The notes beneath the pieces were generated by a model. The model did no database searches, had not been told where the DNA came from, and saw only the letters and a list, made by a program, of their open reading frames with translations. A stretch of DNA of 29,523 bases from Bacteroidales bacterium UBA5833 (GTDB lineage: Bacteria; Bacteroidota; Bacteroidia; Bacteroidales; Lentimicrobiaceae): contig DJGZ01000011.1 in NCBI GenBank assembly GCA_002433025.1, positions 1 through 29,523 on the forward strand, given 5' to 3'. How positions within the stretch are numbered: position 1 is the stretch's first letter; each line of letters starts with the position of its first letter. Of this stretch, positions 9,359 through 16,899 are shown piece by piece. Made by a program: the position numbers and the translations under genes.

Positions 9359-9388
9359 CAAAACTAAAAATAAAAAATGAAAAAGCAA
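9359..9388 (-). promoter_or_regulatory. Candidate Bacteroidetes promoter for the surface-protein block
   Basis: On the minus strand, TAGTTTTG at 9366-9359 matches the -7 consensus TAnnTTTG. A TTG at 9388-9386 lies 19 nt upstream, within the usual -33 spacing. Transcription would start near 9352 and leave an untranslated leader of roughly 270 nt before the lipoprotein ATG at 9078. Confidence 0.45.
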
Positions 9389-9824
9389 TTTAAAAATGAA
9401 ATAATTTGAAAATAATACAGGTAATAACATTAACAACAAAACAATTATTTAAAAAAGCATCAAATAAAAATAATCCAGTTAACACTTGTTTCTTGTTTTC
9501 CAGACTGATTGTTCAATATATTATCACCAGCATTTATTATCTATGCACAGATCCGGAAAATTGAAGAAGGTAATATCGTTTTTCAATATTTTTTTTAAAT
9601 AATCTATTATGTCGTTCAAAAACATTATTTTAACCTGTCAAAATTAGAAAGAACTTATAACAGATTTTCAATTCCGGCATGACAAAGGCGCAACTGCAAC
9701 ATGCAATTTCGTCAACCGTTTTTATGTGCCGGTTTCAGGATGCTGATATCTGTTGCTGCCGTTTGCCTGACTTCTGGTCAATTGCTTATGACTATTGGCA
9801 ATATCCGGGTTTCCCGAAAATAGT

Positions 9825-9832
9825 TATTTTTG
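9825..9832 (+). promoter_or_regulatory. Candidate -7 element for the Sir2 gene
   Basis: TATTTTTG matches TAnnTTTG, 44 nt upstream of the chosen Sir2 ATG (9877). No good -33 TTG at the right distance was found. If it is used, the transcript begins near 9839, downstream of the alternative start at 9679, which favours the shorter protein. Confidence 0.35.
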
Positions 9833-9876
9833 CTGCCGAAGTAGCTGCTGTTTCCGGGAGTTTAAAATCTGTCTTT

Positions 9877-10569
9877 ATGAAAAAGAAAGTTGTCGTGCTT
9901 ACCGGCGCCGGAGTCAGCGCCGAAAGCGGCATCAGAACATTCCGCGATGCTGACGGGCTTTGGGAGGAATACAGGATTGAAGAAGTCGCCACCTGGGATG
10001 CCTGGCAGCGGAATCCCGCCCTGGTGCTTGAGTTCTATAACAAACGGCGCGTCCAGCTCGGCACCGTTGTGCCCAATGCCGCGCATCTGGCCCTGGTGAA
10101 GCTGGAAGAGAAATTCGAAGTACAGATAATTACCCAGAATGTTGACGACCTGCACGAGCGGGCGGGTTCAGCGAATATTCTTCATCTCCATGGTGAACTG
10201 GTAAAGGTGCGCAGCACCGCTGATGACGAACTGGTTTACAATATCGGATACGGAGAAATCGGGTTGGGCGACCATTGTGAAAAGGGTTTCCAGCTCAGGC
10301 CGCACATCGTGTGGTTCGGGGAGGCCGTGCCCCTGATTGAGGCTGCCGCTGACCTCGTGGCGGAGGCTGATATCCTGCTGATAATAGGCACTTCACTTTT
10401 GGTGTATCCCGCCGCCGGACTTATGCATTATGCCCCCGCGCGTTGCATGAAATATGTTGTGGATCCGAACAGCCTGCCGGTAGGGGGAATATCAAAGCCC
10501 GAAGTATTGCAGATGAATGCCGGTGCCGGTGTTCCGCTGCTTGTGAACAGATTATTAAGTGACAATTAA
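9877..10569 (+). CDS. cobB: Sir2-family NAD-dependent protein deacylase (CobB-like, class III)
   Basis: 230 aa from ATG 9877. The same frame is open back to an ATG at 9679, but those 66 extra residues have no Sir2 character, and the family begins with the beta strand KKVVVLTGAG. Motifs seen are GAGVSAESGIRTFR (10-23), QNVD (87-90), LHLHG with catalytic His105, RPHIVWFGE (141-149) and GTSLLVYPAAGL (171-182). Tyr54 and Arg57 (FYNKRR) match the Tyr-x-x-Arg pair that lets class III sirtuins such as CobB and SIRT5 accept succinyl/malonyl-lysine. The four zinc-binding Cys are absent: residues 107-145 have only Cys134. The enzyme would remove acyl groups from protein lysines, producing nicotinamide and O-acyl-ADP-ribose. 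The FKBP gene follows 21 nt downstream. Confidence 0.92.
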   Translation: MKKKVVVLTGAGVSAESGIRTFRDADGLWEEYRIEEVATWDAWQRNPALVLEFYNKRRVQLGTVVPNAAHLALVKLEEKFEVQIITQNVDDLHERAGSANILHLHGELVKVRSTADDELVYNIGYGEIGLGDHCEKGFQLRPHIVWFGEAVPLIEAAADLVAEADILLIIGTSLLVYPAAGLMHYAPARCMKYVVDPNSLPVGGISKPEVLQMNAGAGVPLLVNRLLSDN

Positions 10570-10590
10570 GCATATTTTAAACCTTTTGAA

Positions 10591-11055
10591 ATGAAATACC
10601 TGAATTATCACAAACACAATCTCTTGCTTATCATTCTGTTGTCGGCGGTATCCGTCCTCAGTTCCTGCAAAAAGGAAGAAGATATCGATGCTATAGACGA
10701 TCAGATTATCCGTGATTACCTGGCCGCGAACAAACTTGAAGCGGACAAAACGGCCTCAGGCCTCTATTATATAACGGAAGTAGCCGGTACTGAACAGTAT
10801 CCGACCCTCAGCAACGAAGTCAGGGTGCAGTATAAGGGTTATTACACTGACGGCGAGGTATTTGACGCCAATACGCTCACCTTTCCGCTGTCGGGCGTGA
10901 TCTCGGGATGGCAGGAGGGCCTGCAGAAGTTTGGCAAGGGAGGTAAAGGAAAGTTACTGATTCCCAGCAGACTGGGATATGGGAGCAATCCTCCTGCCGG
11001 AATCCGCCCCGATGCGGTGCTCATATTTAATATATATCTGATTGATATAAAATAA
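10591..11055 (+). CDS. FKBP-type peptidyl-prolyl cis-trans isomerase lipoprotein
   Basis: 154 aa. The signal peptide ends in the lipobox VLSSC (Cys26), followed by the acidic stretch KKEEDIDAIDD typical of Bacteroidetes lipoproteins and compatible with surface display. After a short helix (IIRDYLAANKLEADKT), residues about 68-154 are an FKBP fold: VRVQYKGYYTDGEVFDAN, then FPLSGVISGWQEGLQKFGKG, then LLIPSRLGYGSNPPAGI, ending LIFNIYLIDIK. It should catalyse proline isomerisation during folding of exported proteins. The gap to the Sir2 gene is 21 nt, so the two are probably co-transcribed. Some active-site aromatic residues of classical FKBPs may differ, so isomerase activity is likely but not certain. 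Confidence 0.92.
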   Translation: MKYLNYHKHNLLLIILLSAVSVLSSCKKEEDIDAIDDQIIRDYLAANKLEADKTASGLYYITEVAGTEQYPTLSNEVRVQYKGYYTDGEVFDANTLTFPLSGVISGWQEGLQKFGKGGKGKLLIPSRLGYGSNPPAGIRPDAVLIFNIYLIDIK

Positions 11056-11100
11056 TAAAAACCGGCAACTCAGTGTTTTCAGCATTTTGGATGAGAAATA

Positions 11101-11132
11101 TTTGGTTTTCCGCGGGGATAAATCTATATTTG
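11101..11132 (+). promoter_or_regulatory. Bacteroidetes-type promoter upstream of recX-prfB
   Basis: TATATTTG at 11125-11132 is a full match to the -7 consensus TAnnTTTG. TTTGG at 11101-11105 gives a -33 element with a 19-nt spacer. The predicted start of transcription is near 11139, about 25 nt before the recX ATG at 11164. Confidence 0.65.
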
Positions 11133-11163
11133 CATTCAAAATAAATGTATAAACATTCAAGAT

Positions 11164-11634
11164 ATGAAAGAACTTGATAAACAATTATCAAAAATCCGCC
11201 GCTGGTGCGCCATGCAGGAGCGTTGCCTGGTTGAAGTAAAGATTCACGCCAACTCACTCGGTTTTCCGGATAAAAATACCGATAAGATCATCAAGCAGAT
11301 GATTGATGAGGGTTTTATCAACGAGGAACGTTATGCCAAGCTTTATGCAGGAGGCAAGTTCCGGAATAAAAAATGGGGCCGCTCGCGCATCATCGGCGAA
11401 CTGAAAGCCCGGCAGATTTCTGATGCTGCGATTAAAGCCGGCCTCAGCGAAATCGACGAAGAGGAATACCGCAATGTAATTGTCGGGATGGTGGAGCATA
11501 AGATTGCCGTTACCGACCGTTCGAATATGATGCTGTTCAAGCATCGCCTGGCCAAACCGGCCATCGCCAAAGGGTATGAGCCGGAGCTGGTGGGTGAGAT
11601 TATTGATGAACTGATGAAAAGGAAGAAAATATAG
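11164..11634 (+). CDS. recX: RecX-family regulatory protein
   Basis: 156 aa, the usual RecX length, and nearly all helical. Three-helix RecX repeats are visible: RWCAMQERCLVEVKIHANSLGF; IIKQMIDEGFINEERYAKLYAGGKFRNKKWGRSRI, containing the hallmark GF-I-(N/D)-(E/D)-x-R-(Y/F)-A and the K-WG-x-x-(R/K)-I segment; and a C-terminal repeat ending LVGEIIDELMKRKK. RecX proteins bind RecA filaments and limit recombination and SOS functions. recA is not adjacent here, unlike in many proteobacteria. The stop codon is 2 nt before the prfB ATG, so recX and prfB form one unit under the promoter at 11101-11132. Confidence 0.92.
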   Translation: MKELDKQLSKIRRWCAMQERCLVEVKIHANSLGFPDKNTDKIIKQMIDEGFINEERYAKLYAGGKFRNKKWGRSRIIGELKARQISDAAIKAGLSEIDEEEYRNVIVGMVEHKIAVTDRSNMMLFKHRLAKPAIAKGYEPELVGEIIDELMKRKKI

Positions 11635-11636
11635 GA

Positions 11637-12732
11637 ATGGTTCAGAAAGAGCAAATGACTGACCTCTCGAAAAGGCTTGACGCCTTAAGGAGGTTCCTTT
11701 GACATTGAAGGTAAAAAGGAAAAAATAGCGGAGGAAGAGGCGCTGACGCATCAGCCGGGCTTCTGGGATGAGCCGAAAAGGGCTGAAGCCCTGATGAAAC
11801 AGATTCAGGAGAAGAAAAAATGGACCACCGGTTTTGATGTCGCTGAATCGGCGGTATCAGATATTTCGGTTCTGTTTGATTTTTATGAGGTCGATGAGGC
11901 CACGGAAGAAGACCTGGACCATCAGTATGCCGATGCCCTGAGTAAAATTGAAGACCTGGAGCTGCGGAATATGCTCAGCAACGAGGAAGACCGCCTGAAT
12001 GCCATCCTGCAGATCAATGCGGGGGCCGGTGGTACCGAAAGCAACGACTGGGCCGAGATGCTGATGCGTATGTACGTCAGGTACGGCGAGCGCAACAACT
12101 ATAAGGTAAAGGAACTCGACCTGCACGAAGGCGATGTGGCGGGCATTAAGTCCGTGGCCCTGGAGTTTGAGGGCGATAACGCATTTGGTTACCTGAAGAG
12201 CGAAAACGGCGTTCACCGCCTGGTGCGCCTTTCTCCTTTCGATTCGGCCAACAAACGGCACACCTCCTTCGCTTCCGTGTATGTGTACCCGGTGGTTGAC
12301 GATAACATCGACATCCAGATCAATCCGTCGGATATTACCTGGGATACCTTCCGCTCAAGCGGACCGGGCGGGCAGAACGTAAACAAGGTGGAGACCGCCG
12401 TAAGGTTGCGGCACGAACCTTCGGGCATTATCGTGGAATGCCAGGAAACCCGCTCGCAGGGACAGAACAGGGAGAAAGCCATTCAGATGCTCAAATCGCA
12501 GCTCTATGAGATAGAGCTTCGCAAGAAGAAAGAAGCCATTGCCGTGATTGAAGGCAAAAAGAAGAAAATTGAATGGGGTTCCCAGATCAGGAATTATGTG
12601 CTGCATCCTTACAAAATGGTGAAGGATCTGCGCACCGATCATGAAACCAGCGACACCACCGCGGTGCTCGACGGCGACCTCAATGATTTTATCAAAGCCT
12701 ATCTGATGGAATTTGGCCGGGATGCCTTATAA
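11637..12732 (+). CDS. prfB: Peptide chain release factor 2, made by programmed +1 frameshift
   Basis: RF2 ends translation at UGA and UAA. The gene is in two frames. ATG 11637 reads 21 codons (MVQKEQMTDLSKRLDALRRF, then Leu) to an in-frame TGA at 11700-11702. Shifting +1 continues with GAC at 11701 through TAA at 12732, giving 364 aa, the normal RF2 length. The RF2 codon-recognition tripeptide Ser-Pro-Phe is at residues 199-201 (LVRLSPFDSANKRHTSFAS). The peptidyl-hydrolysis loop SSGPGGQNVNK has GGQ at 244-246. A naive start at ATG 11794 in the second frame would lose about 52 N-terminal residues. It lies 2 nt after recX and is followed by an intrinsic terminator. Confidence 0.96.
11687..11703 (+). 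promoter_or_regulatory. RF2 programmed +1 frameshift cassette
   Basis: An internal Shine-Dalgarno AAGGAGG (11687-11693) is followed by a 3-nt spacer (TTC), the slippery CTT codon (11697-11699), and TGA C (11700-11703). Layout and spacing match the classical prfB autoregulatory site. When RF2 is scarce the ribosome pauses at UGA and slips +1. Confidence 0.95.
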
Positions 12733-12756
12733 AACGGGTTATCTGTAACTGACCGG

Positions 12757-12783
12757 GCCGGGGTGGATACTCCGGCTTTTTTT
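12757..12783 (+). terminator. Intrinsic terminator after prfB
   Basis: GCCGGGG (12757-12763) pairs with CTCCGGC (12770-12776), with one G-U pair, around the loop TGGATA. Seven T follow directly (12777-12783). It lies 24 nt after the prfB stop. Confidence 0.88.
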
Positions 12784-12838
12784 GTATTTTTACCTGAATT
12801 GCTGATTTCCCCCAATACTAAAAATTTAAATCATTCCT

Positions 12839-13183
12839 ATGATCACCATCTATCACAATCCCAAATGCCGGAAATCAAGGGCCGGACTTGAATACCTGAA
12901 AACTAAAGGGGTGGAATTCGAAATCAGGGAATACATCCGAGAAGGCATTACCGTTGAGGAGCTTCGGTCAATGGTTGACAAGCTGGGGATAAAACCCTCC
13001 GAACTGGTAAGAACCCAGGAAGATTACTACAAGGAGAATTACAAGGGAAAAACCCTGAGCGACGAAGCCTGGCTCGAGGCGCTGGCCGCTTATCCGCGCC
13101 TGATCCGCCGCCCTGTAATTGTAAAGGATAACAGGGCCGTGCTGGCCGATCCGCCGGAACGCACGGACAAACTGGGGATTTAA
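12839..13183 (+). CDS. arsC: ArsC/Spx-family glutaredoxin-type reductase (arsenate reductase-like)
   Basis: 114 aa thioredoxin-fold protein of the ArsC family. It opens with ITIYHNPKCRKSR, where Cys10 is the catalytic cysteine that attacks arsenate in glutaredoxin-coupled ArsC. The conserved arginines are also present: Arg58 (LVRTQE), Arg90/Arg91 (YPRLIRRPVIV) and Arg99, in positions comparable to the oxyanion-binding Arg residues of E. coli ArsC. This supports arsenate reductase over Spx, although YffB-like relatives cannot be excluded. No arsR or arsenite pump is nearby, so it is a stand-alone gene. Its TAA overlaps the stop codon of the convergent glycosyltransferase gene in the tetranucleotide TTAA (13180-13183). 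Confidence 0.85.
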   Translation: MITIYHNPKCRKSRAGLEYLKTKGVEFEIREYIREGITVEELRSMVDKLGIKPSELVRTQEDYYKENYKGKTLSDEAWLEALAAYPRLIRRPVIVKDNRAVLADPPERTDKLGI

Positions 13184-14802
13184 TCGGGATTGCTTTCTGA
13201 ACGAATAGAGAGGTTTTTACCGGTTAATTTGTCTGGTGGATAAAACATCAACCCCCGCATCCTCCATACGTAATGGTACATTACCAACACATTGTTGCGG
13301 TAAACGGGAATGGTATCCGGTTGTTCTATCCGGATAAAAAAATCTTTGTAGAGTCCGTTGGGATCGGAAAAAGCATAGCTCGAAGAGAAGTAGTAGGCAT
13401 CCATGCCCGGGTGGAAACCGCCGCGCTGCTGCGTGATCCAGGCGTATTTGTGGGTGCGGTCGATTTCAGCGAGGGTCAGTACCGTTAATCCCAGCGGCCT
13501 GGCCACGTAATAGTCGAGGTTGGCGGCCGGAAACCACCGCTGCTGTATGATCACGGCATCTTTGTGCATCCTGCCGGAGGCCGTATCCTGCCGGTAAACA
13601 GGCTCAAATCCTTCCCGGAGCTGCCCCCAGCCGTACATATCCAGCGTAATGTCTTTAATTCCGAGCCTCTTTCCGGTGTCAGGATTAATGCCTTTATTCA
13701 GAAACCACCCCTGGCTGATCTGCAGCAGGGCCAGTGTCAGCACCAGCGCCAGAAAGCCGGCCGCTCCTTTCAGCAGGGGCGGCAGCCGGTTGCCCTCCCG
13801 GCCTTGCGCGGTTTCATTCCTGAGGTATAATGCGGCCAGCGGCATCAGGGTTGTCCATGCGGGACCGGTCCAGTGGGGGAGGGTGCGCCTGAAAAGCGAG
13901 AAGCCGAGAAAAAGTAAAATCACCGGCAGGGCGGTGGTCAGCAGCAGGCGTTGCGCATCCCGGTTAACGGGTAAGCGCTTCCTGTAAAAGGCAACAATTC
14001 CGGCAACCCCCAGTCCGAAAACGAAGGGATTGTTGTAAAAGATTTGTCCACCCAGCTCAATGGCAAACAGATCGGGGCGCAGCAGGGTTTTTACCACTTC
14101 CACCCGTTCGCTGTGAAAGCTGAAGCTGATGAAATCGTACCGGATATTCCAGATGATGACCGGCGAAAATATCGCCAGGGCAATCAGGATGGAGGCATAA
14201 ACCTCCCATTTCCGCAGCCAGCGCCGGTTATACATCAGAAAATACAGTCCCGCTCCCGTAAACAGAAATACGGATGTATATTTCGACATCAGGGCCAGCC
14301 CACCGCTTACGCCGGCCAGTAAAACCAGACGGCCTGCCCCCGCACCCTCAGGTCCGGTTTTGACTGCCTTCACGACGAACAGCAGTGTGAGCATCCAGAA
14401 GAGCATCTGCGGCCCGTCGGGCATCATAAAGGTGCCGGAAATCACGAAAGTGTAAAAGGAAACGGTATAGAGCAGGGCGGCATACCAGCCGGTGGTTTCA
14501 TCTTTTAATTCCTTGCCGGTCAGATACATCAGCCAGGTGTTCAGGGTGCCCGCTACCACGGCGCCCAGGCGGATAAACAGCTCGCTGTCAAAAAGCAGGT
14601 TCAGGCTGAACAACTGAATAAACCAGCCTACCATGGGGGGGTGGTCAAAATGGCTCAGGTCGGGATAAAGCGCGTAATTGATGTAGTACACCTCATCGTT
14701 GCCCAGCCCGGTAAAAGCCGCGATCAGCAGGCGGGTGAGCGCTGAAACGGCGAGCAGCAGCCAGAGGGGATTTCGGTATGAGGAGACCTTGTTCATGAGC
14801 AT
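13180..14802 (-). CDS. GT39/PMT-type integral membrane glycosyltransferase
   Basis: 540 aa. A multi-spanning N-terminal part runs to about residue 375, and a C-terminal extracytoplasmic part follows. Near the start, GNDEVYY (34-40) with Asp36-Glu37 and LSHFDHPPMVGW (49-60) are the first-loop catalytic motifs of the PMT_2/ArnT-like glycosyltransferase family. These use lipid-linked sugars to glycosylate lipids or proteins outside the cytoplasmic membrane. FMMPDGPQMLFWML (125-138) and ALMSKYTSVFLF (170-181) match further conserved blocks. Acceptor and sugar cannot be told. ATG 14796 (third codon) is an equally plausible start. A TAATTTCG sequence on the minus strand (14813-14806) resembles a -7 element with one mismatch, and would favour the later start. 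The gene lies 55 nt downstream of the ATPase gene. Confidence 0.88.
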   Translation of the reverse strand: MLMNKVSSYRNPLWLLLAVSALTRLLIAAFTGLGNDEVYYINYALYPDLSHFDHPPMVGWFIQLFSLNLLFDSELFIRLGAVVAGTLNTWLMYLTGKELKDETTGWYAALLYTVSFYTFVISGTFMMPDGPQMLFWMLTLLFVVKAVKTGPEGAGAGRLVLLAGVSGGLALMSKYTSVFLFTGAGLYFLMYNRRWLRKWEVYASILIALAIFSPVIIWNIRYDFISFSFHSERVEVVKTLLRPDLFAIELGGQIFYNNPFVFGLGVAGIVAFYRKRLPVNRDAQRLLLTTALPVILLFLGFSLFRRTLPHWTGPAWTTLMPLAALYLRNETAQGREGNRLPPLLKGAAGFLALVLTLALLQISQGWFLNKGINPDTGKRLGIKDITLDMYGWGQLREGFEPVYRQDTASGRMHKDAVIIQQRWFPAANLDYYVARPLGLTVLTLAEIDRTHKYAWITQQRGGFHPGMDAYYFSSSYAFSDPNGLYKDFFIRIEQPDTIPVYRNNVLVMYHYVWRMRGLMFYPPDKLTGKNLSIRSESNPD

Positions 14803-14857
14803 AGGCGAAATTACGAAAAGATGGATTATCGGCAGTTTTAGACAGGATTTTCAGCCC

Positions 14858-16105
14858 TTATGTCAAAAACATGACCGCTGGCATCGCTGTAATACTTTTT
14901 GATAACATTTTGACATCCATATCATTGCTTAGTACAAAGGAGTGTATCAATGGTTTATCAAGCAATGTTTCCAGCCCGTTCAGGTGTCGTGCATCTTCAC
15001 TCCTTACCCGTTGCGTCATTTTTATTTCTACCGCGATGTATCCGTTTTCAAGCTCGATAAGCAGGTCAATTTCACGTCCATCAGCGGTTTTTAAATGATA
15101 TAAGTTTCCGGTAAAGCCAGGGAACCGCGTTTGTTTATAGATTTCAGCAATAACTGCACTTTCAAATTCATTTCCGGTGAGTTCCCCCTGTTTCCGCAAT
15201 ATACCCCGTTGGATGCCCGGATCCAGGTAATGAAGCTTTGGTGTTTTTGTCAGCCGTTTCAAATTGTTTTTGGCCCAGGGTTGCAAAAGAATAACCTGAT
15301 AGCTTAATTCCAGATAATTCAGGAACCGGCGTGCTGTATTGGCTGCGATATCAGCCTCACGTGCCAATTGTGAAAAATTCACCAGGGAGCCGGTTAACAG
15401 CGCTGTTGTTTTTTGAGTCTTTACAAAGGGGTCAAGGCTTCTGAAATCGGCAAGATCCCTTATATCCCTTTCAAGATAGGTGCGTATGTAATTGTATAAC
15501 CACTCCCTGCGATCATCATCGCTGAGGCTTTCATCTGCGACAGCCGGGTAACCGCCGAAATTCAGATAATGGCTGAAAGCCTGAATGGCTGCGGCATGAG
15601 TTGGATAAAGCAGGAATGATGGTAATAATTCAGTTAATGATTCGCCGGAAATTAGTTTTCTGAACATAGACTCCTGCACCGATGTGTCCCATTCATTGGT
15701 CATTATTTCGGGTAATGTAAGCGGCATCAGGTCATAGATGGTGCATCTGCCGGCAAGACTTTCTTTCACCTGCCGAAGCAACAGAAACTGACTGGAACCA
15801 AGTAGTATGTATTTTGGTGTTTCAAACTGATCATACACTGATTTTATGCTTTCGATAAGCACCGGTTCTTTCTGAACTTCATCAAGTATGGCCTTTGGGT
15901 ATTGAATTGCCCATTGATCAGCGCTCAAACGGGTGAATGGTTCCCGGGTTATGGGATCTTCAATGGATAAATATTTGTATTCAGGAAAGCTTAGCCGTGC
16001 CAGCGTGGTCTTTCCCGTTTGCCGGGCACCTGAAAGTATAATGATACGGCCAGATTTGTGTTTGCTTTTCTGTACTACAACGTCTTTGAGTGTTCTCGCT
16101 TTCAT
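14858..16105 (-). CDS. AAA-type ATPase with DUF4143 and PD-(D/E)XK-like C-terminus
   Basis: 415 aa. Walker A is GARQTGKT (residues 26-33, inside IIILSGARQTGKTTLARL), Walker B is AILDEVQK (72-79), and the sensor-like LLGSSQFLLL follows. A central region resembles DUF4143 (FGGYPAVADES, YIRTYLERDIRDLADFR, then a winged-helix-like FSQLAREADIAANTARRFLNYLE). The C-terminus holds GREIDLLIELENGYIAVEIK (about 343-363), whose Asp and Glu-x-Lys match a PD-(D/E)XK nuclease core. Such proteins are widespread, often mobile or duplicated, and of unknown role; some are toxin-antitoxin or defence-linked by location only. The upstream DNA has several palindromes and a -7 element, which suggests specific control. 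Confidence 0.9.
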   Translation of the reverse strand: MKARTLKDVVVQKSKHKSGRIIILSGARQTGKTTLARLSFPEYKYLSIEDPITREPFTRLSADQWAIQYPKAILDEVQKEPVLIESIKSVYDQFETPKYILLGSSQFLLLRQVKESLAGRCTIYDLMPLTLPEIMTNEWDTSVQESMFRKLISGESLTELLPSFLLYPTHAAAIQAFSHYLNFGGYPAVADESLSDDDRREWLYNYIRTYLERDIRDLADFRSLDPFVKTQKTTALLTGSLVNFSQLAREADIAANTARRFLNYLELSYQVILLQPWAKNNLKRLTKTPKLHYLDPGIQRGILRKQGELTGNEFESAVIAEIYKQTRFPGFTGNLYHLKTADGREIDLLIELENGYIAVEIKMTQRVRSEDARHLNGLETLLDKPLIHSFVLSNDMDVKMLSKSITAMPAVMFLT

Positions 16106-16112
16106 GTAATTG

Positions 16113-16179
16113 ACGTAAAAATGTCATTGCAATGTACAAATATACGCCATAATTGGCAATTGTATTGCCAATTTTACGT
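16113..16179 (-). promoter_or_regulatory. Nested palindromes and -7 element upstream of the DUF4143 ATPase
   Basis: On the minus strand TATATTTG (16144-16137) matches TAnnTTTG, about 31 nt before the ATG at 16105. Around it lie a perfect 10-bp palindrome CATTGCAATG (16125-16134), a perfect inverted repeat AATTGGCAAT / ATTGCCAATT (16151-16160 and 16164-16173, loop TGT), and an outer pair ACGTAAAA / TTTTACGT (16113-16120 and 16172-16179). The larger repeat covers where a -33 element would be, which would suit a repressor-binding site. The operator role is inference. Confidence 0.5.
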
Positions 16180-16316
16180 TTTTATAGATTTTTATATACC
16201 GGATGAAGATTATTGTGGTGATGTAAATTGTTCATAATATTCTACTTACTTCGAATTCCTGTTCAACAAAACCCTGATTTTCCTGTTGTCTCTTTATTCC
16301 AAACTATTTTTTAAAA

Positions 16317-16898
16317 ATGGCGGTGACTCCAGATCCGATTTTTCAGTTTATCCGCCCGGCCTCGCAGGGAGATGCCGGTGCCATGCGAAAGGTATTTCCG
16401 CTGATTTACAGTGAGCTTTTTGCCATCGCAAGGAACATCCGTTTTAATTTCCATGGAATAGATACTTTTAACACCACTGCCATTATTCATGAAGCCTATC
16501 TGAAGCTTTCGTCGAATGAGGGACAATGGGAGAGCAAAGCCCATTTTTACGCGGTTGCCGCCAAAGCCATGCGCCAGGTAATGCTGAATGCGGCGCGCAA
16601 CAAACAGCGGGAGAAAAGGGGAGGCGGTGCGGTGGCTGCCAGTCTCGATGAAGTGGAGAATCAGCTGGTGTTATCGCCGGCGGCATCCGAAAAGCTGATT
16701 GACTTTGATGCCTTGCTGAAGCAGCTGGAAGAAAAAGACACCCTTTACGGGCGCATCGTTGAATGCCGCTTTTTTTCGGGGCTGAGTATTGAAGAAACCG
16801 CCGATGTCCTGCAGGTTTCGCCTGCTACGGTAAAGCGAAAATGGCAGATGGCCCGCGCGTGGCTCTATGTGCATCTGCCCAGATATGGCGTCTCCTGA
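16317..16898 (+). CDS. ECF sigma factor of the Ser/Thr-kinase-associated type
   Basis: 193 aa sigma-70 family protein. Region 2 is roughly residues 20-95 (VFPLIYSELFAIARNIRF, IIHEAYLKL, FYAVAAKAMRQVMLNAAR). Region 4 is about 130-190 (ECRFFSGLSIEETADVLQVS, ATVKRKWQMARAWL), a helix-turn-helix for the -35 element. It fits the Sigma70_ECF/Sig-70_X6 type, whose genes sit beside Ser/Thr kinases rather than anti-sigma factors. Where most ECF factors have the acidic DAED core-binding patch, this one reads Asn52-Thr53-Thr54-Ala55. In the related Vibrio EcfP, which also lacks this patch, phosphorylation of a Thr by kinase PknT activates the factor. No anti-sigma gene is adjacent. The kinase gene begins 1 nt after its stop if ATG 16900 is used. 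Confidence 0.92.
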   Translation: MAVTPDPIFQFIRPASQGDAGAMRKVFPLIYSELFAIARNIRFNFHGIDTFNTTAIIHEAYLKLSSNEGQWESKAHFYAVAAKAMRQVMLNAARNKQREKRGGGAVAASLDEVENQLVLSPAASEKLIDFDALLKQLEEKDTLYGRIVECRFFSGLSIEETADVLQVSPATVKRKWQMARAWLYVHLPRYGVS

Positions 16899-16899
16899 T

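Larger units (their letters stand above)
9079..9876. other. AT-rich intergenic region between the surface block and the Sir2 gene
   Basis: About 800 bp separate the divergent gene blocks. Very A/T-rich runs fill most of it. It contains a candidate minus-strand promoter (9359-9388), a G9 tract (9287-9295), a short hairpin in the presumed leader (GTGCAA 9126-9131 with TTGCAC 9139-9144), and a candidate plus-strand -7 element (9825-9832). The open frames crossing it are low-complexity Phe/Leu/Lys-rich translations, and I see no real gene. Confidence 0.6.

Noticed and set aside
9020..9439. Minus-strand frame of 139 codons rich in Phe/Leu upstream of and overlapping the lipoprotein gene
   Set aside because: It is a translation of AT-rich leader DNA, overlaps a well-supported gene in another frame and resembles no family.
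9679..9876. N-terminal extension of the Sir2 frame by 66 residues
   Set aside because: No Sir2 homology, Cys-rich odd composition, and a -7 element at 9825-9832 would start transcription after this ATG.
11794..12732. A 312-aa RF2 starting at ATG 11794
   Set aside because: The conserved N-terminal domain is encoded upstream and joined by the programmed frameshift at 11697-11701.
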